From NCBI GenBank assembly GCA_028583405.1, contig CM053250.1, positions 41,628,283 to 41,692,282 on the forward strand: a stretch of DNA of 64,000 nt, written 5' to 3'. A program made the position numbers and the translations under genes. Positions 46,431-58,500 of this stretch are shown here, piece after piece. The DNA comes from Pogonophryne albipinna. Lineage: Eukaryota; Chordata; Actinopteri; Perciformes; Artedidraconidae. How positions within the stretch are numbered: position 1 is the first letter of the stretch; each line of letters begins with the position of its first letter. A model generated the notes under the pieces. That model was given only the letters and a program-made list of their open reading frames with translations. It had not been told where the DNA came from and did no database searches.

Positions 46431-47949
46431 TGTTTCTTTTTGACAGTTCTCTTCATGGTATTTGACCGTCATGCAGACAGTTGCTGATTGTCTGAATAAG
46501 GAGACGGGCATATTACTGGCCAAAATGAGTCTTAAAACTTTAGCCAATTTGGGAGTGCCTTCAAATCCTTTCCTCTTATATCCAGCAGGGGGCGACTTTC
46601 CTGGTTTCAAAAATAAGTCTGGTTGTATAGACATCTATGAAAAATGTATCCTACTTCTCATTTGATTTATTTCATCCTTTCCTGACAAGTGTATTGTCTT
46701 AAAAGCTAGTTATTTCTATTATTCTTCGATAAAGCTAAATGTTCTTTTTGAAGATTATGGTCCTATTGCTAGCAGAATGCTATCACAGCGTGGTTATGCT
46801 AGTCTTGTTATCGGTTTACAACTTTAACCCATTGACTGTGTGCTCACTTCATAAAAATGAACTGATACATTTTGATCGCCTAAAATGTATTTATATGTTC
46901 ACCTTTCAGGACTCTGCTCCACCGTTTCCAGTTACTTCTGGTTACAAAAAACAACAACAATGGAGAAAGAAAAAAACAAGAAGGCTCGGCCAAAATGCCA
47001 GACCTTGAAGCTTCAAAGCCGTAGTCCAGAAACCAATGGGTAGTGTCGTATTGTATACAGTCTGATACGTTTATTTTTAATTGGTAATGTATTTAAATTG
47101 TGTAACATGTCTGAGGAATGATTTCAATGCTAATGTGAAAATGGTTTACATGCTTAGGAAGTAGCTTCTATGTACTTTGTTTAAAATAGAATTTAAAATG
47201 ATGACAAAGTGTTGATCTGTGATCTACTAGATTGTCTTAATCAAGGGTCCTGAGATCCATTGCTTTTGTCTACAACCACATATAAGGATTTGTGGTTTCT
47301 GGGTATTTCCCATGGATGTATAATTTCCCTCCCTGGAGGAAATGTTTTTGCTGAGGAAACGCCATTTTTAATCTTGATTATTCCTCCCAATATAAAAGGG
47401 CCGTAACATGTACATTATAGATCCAATGCTGCCTGACATTGTGAATGCAGTAATAGGCACATGGACACACTACATCCACAGTGTGCCCAAATGGCTTTAT
47501 ATAAATCAATCATTTTGATTTTTAATTCACAGACCAGCCATACTTTTATAAATGTCATCAATCCATTCAACACTTTTAGTCTGGACTTGGAAGACTGAAC
47601 AACAAGTCACATCTCTGGCCCTACTGGATTATTTATTCTAATTTGTCAACAGTTCAACACTAACAAACCATTTTCTGTTGTCACAAAACACCCACACATT
47701 TCAGACACATCTGCCAGAGGGATATGCTACAAGAATAATTAACAAAGAATTAAGAAACAGTGTCACCATTTAATATTTTATACAAAGGATGTTGATATTT
47801 ACAGTGTCAAATGTACAAAGTCAAATTTTGTTTATGTTAAAAATGTACTCTGCTAATATTTTGTTGCTTTTTTAAAAGTCAAAATATCGATATCATTTAT
47901 GTCAAAAAGCAAGTTTGCATCCGGCTATAGTCCGTATATTTAAATGTTT
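46431..47949. other. Intergenic DNA and tinf2 3' UTR
   Basis: No coding frame with support. The minus-strand 3' UTR of tinf2 starts at 47949; a possible AATAAA (minus) is near 47635. Remaining sequence is AT-rich without recognised repeats. Confidence 0.45.
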
Positions 47950-49574
47950 TTAAGTATGACCCATGGTCCTTGCAGTTTCATATTCTAAGAGTAGTCTTCT
48001 CTTCTTCAAGCAAGGTTTGTAATCAGGGTCCATGGAGTCGTCAGCACTACTTGAAGAATAACTGGAATAAAGAATGTTGGGATCAAAGGAACCTTCTTCT
48101 TCCTCCTCCTCCCTCCCGTTGTCATCGTGTCTGCCTCGTACCCCCGACTCGGACCCTCTGCTGGAGGACCTCCACCCTGTCATTCTGTAGCACTCCTGAG
48201 CGCTCAGCCTGCTCAGAGGCACGCAGGGCTGCAGCAGCCTGGACTGCAGCAGCACGGCCTGGCTGTGCAGAGACAACCTCAGCCCGTCTCTCCGGACCCT
48301 GCTGCTCTCCACCCGGACCACCGGGGCCTCAGGGGGGGGGGGGGAGGAGACGACGACGGTGGAGTATGATGGTTGAACATGAATGGCGTTTTGTGCAGGA
48401 GGTTTGAAGGAGTTCTGAGGGACAACTGGTTGAGATGATGAAGGGGACGCAGCGCTAGAAGTCTCTTCTGTAGGAGGCCGAGGAACGCTGAGTTCTGGTA
48501 CGGTCGGACAAGTGTTTTGATTCAATCTGTCCAGAACCGGTGAAGCTCTGCTGTTGATACAAGGCCATCTGTACTTTCTTGAAAGTTTTGAAAAAGATTG
48601 TTTTAGTGGAGGTTGACAGCTCGTGGAGGTAGATGCATGTTGAGACCCAGGAGCTGTGAGCACCTGGTGTGTCGTGTTCTGGGGAGCATGTTGGACGAGC
48701 AGAGAGTCTTGCATTGCTCCTCTAGCTGAAGCATTGTTCCCTGAGGTACGGCAGCGTGGAGAGGTTGGTACCTGAAGACTAGAGCAACAAGCATCCTGTT
48801 GGTTTGGAGACAAGGTGGAGGGATGGAAAGGTGCTTGATGGGGTTTAGAGAAATGGCAGAACCTTCTGAAGGAAGCGATGTCCAGCAGTCGGACGGCCGG
48901 CGTCAAGTGGGGGGGCAGCCGAGTGTCTCTGGGCGACGGCAGCAGAACTGGATCCGCTGATGATCCCGGTGGTGCAGAACTCTGCTCAGGGTTTGCTGGC
49001 TGAGAAGCTGTCTGAAGATGGGTGAAGGTCTCTGAAGGTGGTAGTTCTTGGTCAAAGGGGGAGGGGATGAGACCAGAGGGGGTGAAGTCCTGAGATGTAG
49101 TGTTGGATGAGGGCGACTGGAACAGTAAAGGAGACAAAGAGACGTTGTCCTGGAGCTCCTCTGAGCACTCCTCAGGACACTGCTGCAGGATGCTCTCCAC
49201 CCAGCGCTGGTGCTTGGAGCAGAACTGAGGGGAGGGGGGGGCTTCCTGAACGCCTCCACTGCTGCTCCAACTCATTTCCCTGTCACTGATGTCTTCACCC
49301 ACCCTCATGACGAACTCAACACTCTCCTCTGTTTGCCGTCTGCTAACATCTGTATCATCTTCATTCTTCAACGACACAGCACCGTCTTCTTCAGCCCCCC
49401 CTCGCTGAAGAACCACTGGAGGGTTCTGAAGGGACGTTTTGGCCTCCATGGACTCGTGGAGATCCTTTGAAGCACTGACATGCAGAACGGACCCTGAGAG
49501 TTTGGAGCTTTCCATCCCATTCTTTCCATGTGCTGAGGACTGAGGAGTCGTGGCCCGACGACACAAAGCAACAT
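47950..49574 (-). CDS. tinf2: tinf2 last exon, long Ser/Pro-rich tail
   Basis: The acceptor CTTTAG ends at 49575; the first residues are (C)DVALCRRATTPQSS. It encodes 540 residues without a stop until TAA at 47952-47950. Low-complexity Ser/Pro/Gln text dominates, with one acidic run and a basic KKRR near the C-terminus that could be a nuclear localisation signal. The upstream ATG of the open frame (49611) is inside the intron and was rejected as a start. Confidence 0.8.
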
Positions 49575-52500
49575 CTAAAGGAACAGAGGAAGTGCATAGT
49601 GAGTAACACATATGTAATTATCATCAGAAGATTAGTTGCTAAATATAAAAGCAATCTTTCTTTGCTAATGGAATGGGAGAGGGATCCCTCCTCTGATGCT
49701 CTCCCTGAGGTTTCTCCCATTTTTCCCTTTAAACTGTGGGTTTTCTCTGGAAGTTTTTCCTTGTACGATGTGAGGGTCTAAGGACAGAGGGTGTCGTATT
49801 GTCATACTGATATTCTGTACACACTGTGAAGACCACTGAGACAAATGTAACATGTGTGATATTGGGCTATATAAATAAACATTGATTGATTAATGCTTCA
49901 AAGACAGCATTTAAAAAAAAAAATACAAGGACAAACAAAGTACAAGTCAGAGTAGATGGATCCAGCCCTATCTTGAATAAGAAGAAATATGTGATTATGC
50001 ACATACAAAGACAATCGTCTGATACATTATTTCAAATGATTTCACTTGAGCTGCCATTTGCCGACGCTTTATATCACGCGTGTTACTGTATATATCACGA
50101 CAAATCATGTCATGAAAGACCTCCGATGATTATTTAATACTTAGTTTGATGAAACTGCAGTGCTGTTGAAGGTGAAAAAGAAACAACTGAAACAGTAAAT
50201 AAATAAAGGTAAGACTAATTCAAAGCAAAGAGATATGCTCCAGCTCTCCATACACACATGAGTTGATCAGGGGAATACACATGTGCACTGTTTGTGGAGT
50301 TAATTACCACAGTGCAGCAGTTTCTTCAGATTTGCTGCGATGCTCTTGGAGTCAGAGGTTATCACTTCCAACAGCAGCTTCTCCTCCTCGGTCACAGGGC
50401 TTGCTTTCTTCAGGATCTGCCTCACACATTAGAATATGGAATCAATCACTGAGTGAAGTACTCCTGATATCAGAGGCCATTCAGGTGAGTCATCCGTGCA
50501 GTCCTTAAAGTTCTTCTAGCTAGATTGTGATAGTTTGTGACGACTAGAGGCAACACTGCGGAGCAAATTCACAAAGAATCCTTTCCATATGTGTCGTGTC
50601 AAGGTCTGATTCACAAAACATTTTGCTCTAATGACATTCGAGCAAAAACTGTCGAGTTTTTTTGCAGAAAGAAAAAGGAAATAATTTTAGTATAAAAACC
50701 TTTTTTTAATTCTCATGTCATTTCAGAAAGAGGACATGGTGTTGTTGTGCCTTATTATTCATTATACCACTGTCCTTTCACTGAGTCAATGCTTCCCAAA
50801 TCAAACCATTCCACCCGGCTACAATCACTGCTGCCGTGATCACTGGGAAGTCATGGCCACCTTATAAATGTCTCCAGGTACCACCGCCTCTCGAAAGACA
50901 CTCACTATGTCACTGGTATTGCATCAGGTCATGATCACGTCTTCATGAGTTACATTGTTTTCAGCACATTTGCATGAAATGGGCTGATTATACAGGAAAC
51001 ATCGGTACGTTACCTATACGTGCAAATAGAACATTTATATTCAAAGCGTCCTCTTTGAATTTCTGCACAGCTTTCCACTTTTCGTATCAATACTGCACAT
51101 GTTTTATTATATATTAAAATAACAAGTTTTTTGCATATTATACTGTGCGTAGTTTTTTGGTATAGCTATATTTAATGTAAATATTTCAATGTTATAATAG
51201 TGTTTTTTGTTATAGTTAAAAAACATTTTTTAGTCCTTTTCTTACAATGTATCTTCTTGAACTGTGTTTACGTCTGCACCACATACACCAATTCCTCGTC
51301 TGTGTAAACCTACTTCGCGTTAAACCGGATTCTGATTCTTTGCAGGAATGATTGAACTACTTTTTAGACAAGATATTATCCAGGTTTCACGTTTGATAAA
51401 ACTGAGTGTAAAATGACATCACAACATGTTGTGCATCTCATCTACCAATTCATGTTGAAGAGAACTCTGAACACGGGACCAAACAGCGAGCACACATTGA
51501 AGCAGAAGCTGCCATAGAACACACACCTTATCAATGTGTGTGTCTCCTGGTAACACGGTCTCCAGCTGCTGGAGGTAGTGCAGCAGTCTGTCCTCTACCT
51601 TCTGAGCGTAGTGTTCTCCATACTGCTCCTCCATGTGATTCTGAAACAGTGAAACACCCTCAGTCAGACTTTCTACAGGTGGCACGCACTTCAATACTTT
51701 GGCTTTCATTTCAAAATCTAGATCTAAAGTTCAAGTATCATTATTAAATGATAAATGGGGTTATGTTATCAAGGCTTGTTTAATGTAGTGCACAGAATAA
51801 ATCAGTCCAATTGTTTGTTCACCTTTTGGCAGAGTGGACTTAAATCCTGAGTTCCAGAGGTTTCTAACTCCCCAGCGCCATCTAAACCCTCTCTGAAGAA
51901 CTTTCTAGCATGTTCCCTCAAAGTGTACAGCTGTATTTGATCTGGTTGACCACAAGGAGGAAAAGTGCTGCATTCACCATTCCTCATGACATCACTTTAG
52001 GCTCTTCTGAGTACTTATACAGCTCCATGTGTGTACGGTATGCATAGCGTTTGTATACAGTTGCAATCAAAATTATTCAATCCCCATTGCACATTAGGTT
52101 TATTGGCAAAATAAACAATTTCCCAGCTGTTTGCAATAAACCTATTACACAAGAACTATTTAAGTAGCTCCATTAACTAACATGACAGGGTGTTTTGTGT
52201 TCTGTATTGTCTCTTTGCGAACAGCTCTCCGGAGTTCATACCTAGATTCCCTGAACTCATCTGAAGCTCCACCTCTGGGCGCGATAGTGCGCTTTCAGCT
52301 TGGTACGCACCTCGCTGTTTATCCAGGGCTTTTGATTTGGGAATGTTCGTACAGAAACCTTCGGTTCCACGTCATTGATGCATTTCCCAATGTAGCAAAT
52401 GACCCTGTCCGTGTGTGTGTTGATGTTTTCGTCCTCAAACACACTCCGTAGATTTGAAGCAGTGCTGCAGAGCTGAGTCTGACTCCTCACTCCAGCGCTG

Positions 52501-55500
52501 TATGCTCCGTGTCACCGGTCTGTCCCGTTTCAGTTTGTGCTTGTCAGCAGGCAGCAGCAGCAGCAGCAGTGAGATGTGGTCTGATTTGCCGAAGGGAGTG
52601 CGAGGGAGAGTTATATATCCATGTCGGAAAGGGGAATAAACAAGGTCGAGTGTATTTCTGCCTTTGAGGTATGCTTGGGATCATTGTCCTGTGGGAAGGT
52701 CCAAGCTTCAGCTTCCTCACAGACGTTTTCTCCCAAGACCTCCTGACACTTGAGTGAATCGTGCCCTGCACACGCTGCAGGTTTCCAGTGTGTGCAGCCC
52801 CAGAGCATCACTGAGCCACCGCCATGCTTCACTGGAGGCAGGTTGTTCCTTTCAGCATGTGCTTCATTCTTCTTCCTCCACACATACCGCTGATCCATAG
52901 GCCCCAAATGTTCCAGTTTTGTTTCATCGCTCCACAGAACAGAATTCCATATTTCTATGGTTTTGAGCATATTGGAGCAGACTGCTTTTTGGGTCAGTCG
53001 TGGGGCACGTCTTGGAGTCCGGGCATGGAGCCCTTCAGGGTCTCGCTGCAGGGGTTTTGCAGTCACTCGAGGGTTTTGGACCACTGGCCTCCTCAGGAAT
53101 CTGGTGGCAGTCGCTGGTAGCTTCCTCTTTCTGCCACGTCCAGGAAGTGTAGCCGCTGTTCCTTTAACTTTTAACTGGCAAACTATGCTTCCACCTGTAT
53201 CTCTAGGAACATGCTGTGCTTTTGTTGTCTTTTTCTTTTCTTTTCCTTGTTTGTGCAACCAATGATCTCTTCTCTGAACTTTTTAGACAATTACTTTGCA
53301 TGCAATTGAAGGTCACTCAACAAACCCCTAGCCAGTCCAGGTATTTAAGTGCTCTGTCTCAAGCCCACCTGAACTAATGAAGCCCTTGATTAGTTGCACC
53401 AGGTGTGCTTGAGACAGGGGGCAGAATCATCTTGAGACTGGAGTAGTCATTACAAAAACCTTGTAATATTAGTTTCATTGAACTACTTTCATTGAAACAG
53501 TTCTTGTGTGATTTGTTTATTGCAAACAGCTGAGAAATGTATATTTTGACAATAAACCTAATGTGCAATGGGGGTTGAATAATTTTGATTGCAACACTAT
53601 AAATGTGGACCTGCAGCGCCCTCTGCTGGAGGGCAGTCCGGGGCTGAGAGAAACCGGCTGTGTTTTATTCTCACTGACTAATGCATGATAACTTGAGACA
53701 ACAGTGACTCAGCATCCTCTCATCATCCAATACGACTGTTTCCATCACCCGCTTGATTTATTCCACTCTATTTTGAACAGCAAAGAGAGAGCCAGAAAAA
53801 TTGCACAAGAGTATAATTTACCTTCAGTAAATAATTGACCTTGTGTGTGAACAAACAATATTGAGAAGATGTGGAATAATGTCTTTTTTTTTTTAAAGAA
53901 TAACTGAAGTTCATATATTGGAACATATTAAATATGAGAGTCACACTTTCTTTTGTTCTGTAAATACTAAGATGATCTAAAATGTCAATGTGCATGACAT
54001 TTCAATACAACTCATGATCCCAAGATGAAGCATTTGAATGGGTCCTTGATTTGAAATGTGCTTACTTTGATCAGTATTAAACAGTATGTGTTTTGTGGAT
54101 GTTGTTGTAGATAAAGCAATGAGGTCTTTTGTAGTAGTCTTTGAAAATGATTACATCTGGCTTGTTTTTGTTTGTGGTGTCTTGGAAGTCCATGCCGACA
54201 AAGCTGTATGCCTGCAGCATGACACAATTATAAAACCGAAATCCTTCATTTGTTTTAAGAAAACTGCCAGTGGTTCTCAAACCTTTTCTGTCATTCCCCA
54301 CTTTGAACAGGTGGGCCTTTTCAAGCCCCACCTGTTCCTCATCGCTCCAATAAAATGGTAGGCCAAGCTTAAAATGGTCAAATGTATCGTTCTATAACAG
54401 GGGTCTCCAACCTTTTTTAGGATGAGAGCTACTTTCAAAAAATAAAACAAGTCGTGAGCTACTTTTACTGCTGTTTGGGTCTGTGGGACCCGTTTTCAGT
54501 GTTTACTAAAAGAAAATGTCTTCAATTTAATTATTTTAACCTGCTTTATTTCGGGATGGACCTAACATCCTCTAGGGGGGTCCGGGGGCATGCAGCCCCG
54601 GGAAGATTTTATATTTAATGTTGAAGTGAAATGCATCAATCTGCTGCACTTTGAGCACAACATGAATTTATGGATACAGCTCTCAACACTCAGATGAAAG
54701 GGAGCTGTATACTTTTCAATAATCCAAACATCTTCAGAATATGATCACAACCAATAACAAATCATTTAAAGTGGTTTATTCTTATCTTATGTTACCTAGT
54801 TAGCATTCTTTCTTTTTATTTATGCATATTTTTACTAATCACTCCCCTTTTAAAAAGTTTTATTATTTTTACTGTAGTAAAAAATGTAGTAAGAAATCAT
54901 TCCAATGTGTCCTATAGTACACATTGGAATGATTTCTTACTACATTTTTTACGACTAGACTATATTAAATAGATAAAGGTGTGCTCTCTCTCTCGCTCTC
55001 TCTGTCTCGCTCGCTCACAGAGGCTGTGTGCTCCTCCGTGGCGATGACGGCTTGCGTTAAAAAATAATAATAAACATAGGCCTATTTGTAAAGTGGGGGG
55101 ACACAAACGGGATTTCGAAAAGTGTCACGGTTAAACTCCTTATGAAGTGGTGAGACAGCTGTAACAGTCCACTACCGCCCGCGAGGACCGAGGTTCGATT
55201 CCGACCTGAGGTCCAAAAAATGTATTAAAAAAAAATAATAATAATAATCTCCCGTTCATCGCGTCCATTCGCGACCCACCTATCACATATCGCCACACTT
55301 TGAGAAACGCTGCAGTAGGGCAACATTTTGGATAGAAAGCTTAGATTAGAGAGGTGTGCCAAAAACAGGGCAAATAAAACAATTCCAGGGCTCTCAGGAT
55401 ACACATTAAACATGAGCAGTTTTACAGCAGCTTAACCCTAATCATGCATCACCTACTGAGGTGAGGTGAGTGTGAGCCGGCTGTTTGAACACACTCGTAT

Positions 55501-58500
55501 CCTCTCATGCACCGGCTGTTACTGTGTCAGACACTGTGTGGAGGGAAACATACCGTAATGTAATCTTCACGTTTGTCCTTGTCCATAGCAAGAGTCTGAG
55601 CCAGAGCCTTGAACTCCACATGGTTCTTCCTCATGAGGAACCTCTCATGTTGGCTCTGTGCAAGATACAGGACACAACACATGGTAAACAAATGTTTTTC
55701 ATATAAATGTTAGTTAGGCACAGAGCAGCAAGACTTAACTGGACAATGATATAAAATACATGCTTTTATGATTATTTTAATTAATTAAATGAAACAATTT
55801 ATTAATGAGACATAATAAATAATAGCTGATTAATAACAATATCCAGACAGTTATTACAAAATGTTGCCCTCCAATATTTAGGTGAAATAACACTCTCTCA
55901 CCTCATAAATCTAAAATGGCTAATGCTCGTGTTACTCTACTCCAGGCATGGGCAAACTAAGGCCCGTGGGCCATATACGGCCCGTTGGGCTTTTGAATCC
56001 GGCCCGCCGAATATTGGTACAAAATTGTCCAAATTATAGTAAAGACCGCATTCATTTTGCCTTTTTCCTGCAATACCTGGCATTTCAGTTGATCCCACTA
56101 GATGGCGCACTCTAGACACAATTTACCTTTGCTGGAGTCTGGTCTATTCTCTCAGCTGGCCCCACTCGGCAACCTGGCAAGGTCGGCGAATACAAGTTGT
56201 AACAAGCAGTAGCGCTGAGCAAAGTGACTAGAACGCGACCACACACTTATAAAAAACACTAAAGTCAGGCAACACTAACCAGGCTTAGTCTGATTCGGTT
56301 TATTTTACCTTACTTTAATAACCATCCGTTCACTGTTATTGACCATTGTGAAGAGGCAGACGTTTTCCAATTGTTTTGTATTATTGCAACTATCGGATGG
56401 AATAAATGGCTACATGTGGCCATCACAAGTAAAATCATAACGAAAACTACGCCAGTAAAGTATGCGTGTAGAAAACGGCTTATGCCACAATATGATAGCA
56501 ACAAGTAGTCAATTTGATTAGCTTCGGTTGCTATGCTAACATCACCTGTAGAATGCCAGAGAAACTTTCATAACAGCGTTGTGATGCCAATCAGCTTTCA
56601 GATTAAAACACATTCACTTATGGGTAGGGTTGGGTACCGAGAACCGGTTCCGGTTCGGAACCGGTTCCAACATTTCGATTACAACGGCATCATTTAGAAA
56701 TGTGAATTTCGGTTCCGCTTTTCGATGCCTGAGGAAATGTTTCTCGCCGCTCTCCGTAGCCTACTGTATGACTGCGGCGGGGCGGGAAATGTAGCGTTGT
56801 ACCTACACTTCCTACAGCGTAACCTGGGACCAGGGCCGGCCCGTCGCACTGGCGTTATAGATGTTCGCCTAGGGCAGTGCTTCTCAAAGTGTGGTCCGCG
56901 GACCACTGGTGGTCCGTTAGCGCCCCCTAGTGGTCTGTGAGTATATTGGTAAAATTTCACATTTGAAATAAATATATAAATAAAAGTTTTCCGCCCTCTC
57001 GCGGGAATATCTCCACAATGGAGCGAGCTTAAGTTTCACTTTCGATTGCATGATATAGCCCAGTGCAACACCTTCATCACACATGTCCCACTTGTTTGTA
57101 CCATTTGCAGGCGATTTGTATTTTGGATATTTTTGGAGTTAGGTGGTCTGCGAGTGTTTTTTTATTGGTTAAGTGGTCCTTGGTATGAAAAAGTTTGAGA
57201 AACACTGGCCTAGGGCGCCAGATCTGTGGAGGCGCTGCGCTGACAGCTCTGGGAGAAAAAAAAAATGTTTTGACCGTTGGTGCTCATCCTAATTTCCGGC
57301 CTTGATGTAACAACATTCATAATTAAGTAAATGTAACACCCTTTTCATCCCGGTTACACTTTTCATTTGCCCTGTACGATGGGCGCTGTAAGTGATGAAA
57401 ATGGGGGATGTTGGCTTATCTGGCGCCCGCAGCTCACAGCCAAAGTGCGAGTGAGCGTGGGAGCGAGGGAGGGTGCACCGGTACCAGCGCTGTTGTTATT
57501 AGCATCTGGTGCTAGCTGCTCTAACGCAGTGTTTCTCAAACTTTTTCATACCAAGGACCACTTAACCAATAAAAAAACACTCGCGGACCACCTAACTCCA
57601 AAGATATCCAAAAACACATCGTTTTTCTAGAACAGATTACAAATCGCCTGCAAATGGTACAAACGAGTGGAAACATGTGTGATGAAGGTGTTGCGCTGGG
57701 CTATATCATGCAATCGAAAGTGAAACTTAAGCTCGCTCCATTGTGGAGATATTCCCGCGAGAGTGCGGAAAACTTTTATTTATTTATTTTAAATGTGAAT
57801 TTTTACAAATATACTCACGGACCACTAGGGGGCGCTCACGGACCAGCAGTGGTCCGCGGACCACACTTTGAGAAGCACTGCTCTAACGGGTATTAGAAGA
57901 AGATGTTTCTACAATAATGTGGAGGGAGAGTCCTCTCCAGTCAGACTGAGAGGCTGATAACTACAGCTCAGTGAGGTAAAGGACTCTGAGTGTTTAGATA
58001 GTTCACTTTAGTCTAAGTTATCTCAGTGGGTCTCAAATGTTTTGATCACAATTTATGTAAACGCATATTTCCAAGGCACTCCTTTATAATTATTGGGATA
58101 AAACAGGTTTAAAATCATTCCAATGTATACTATAGGACAGTAAACCAGACATATCGTTTTAAACTGGAGAGATAAAAAAATATGCATAAATAAAATAGTA
58201 AAATAAGATATGAATGAACAACAAAAATAAAATACGTTACATGTATTTGTTATTGGCTATGGTAGGTTATTGGTTATGCTCACATACTTATTTAATTATT
58301 CAAATGTAAACCGATCTTTTTCATATGGGTGTTTAGAGTTGTACCCCCTAGATCTAATCTCTAGTAATTCTGCTTAAAGTGCACCAGATTGAAGCATTTT
58401 ACTTTAAAATGTTCAAACATTTCTTCCCGGTATGCCTGAGAAGGCAGATATGCTTGTTTTTCTCAACAAGAACTGTTTTTAAATGGGGGGGGGGGGGGGG

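Larger units (their letters stand above)
52056..53601 (-). mobile_element. Tc1-like transposon remnant with LINE fragment inside
   Basis: TIRs pair GTTGCAATCAAAATTATTCA at 52060 with TGAATAATTTTGATTGCAAC at 53576, with TA at both edges. The TIR match extends over about 60 bp (CATTAGGTTTATTG). It lies in a tinf2 intron, and its transposase is on the minus strand. Confidence 0.85.
54260..55440. mobile_element. hAT-type fragments in a tinf2 intron
   Basis: CAGTGGTTCTCAAACC (54268) and CAGGGGTCTCCAACC (54400) look like hAT left ends, and CACTTTGAGAAACGCTG (55298) like a right end. No matching 8-bp duplications were found for them. 54530-54910 matches the family of 24389-28470 (CCTCTAGGGGGGTCCGGGGG). 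A perfect hairpin lies at 54879-54950. Confidence 0.5.
56831..58450 (+). mobile_element. Internally deleted copy of the ZMYM1-type hAT (level 3)
   Basis: Its left end CAGGGCCGGCCCGTCGCACT and 40 further bases match 24389 onward. 58110-58440 matches 27940-28250 (TATACTATAGGACAGTAAAC, GTTGTACCCCCTAGATCT). The transposase is gone and the right terminus was not found. Confidence 0.75.

Noticed and set aside
49574..49611. Start of the tinf2 last-exon frame at the ATG at 49611
   Set aside because: An acceptor (CTTTAG) at 49575 and phase match with the previous exon show that those codons are intronic.
55130..55215. tRNA gene
   Set aside because: Only a T-arm-like B box is convincing; no cloverleaf with acceptor and anticodon stems could be drawn.
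54267..55313. Single hAT element from CAGTGGTTCTC to GAGAAACGCTG
   Set aside because: The 8-bp flanks do not match, so the two ends may belong to different elements.
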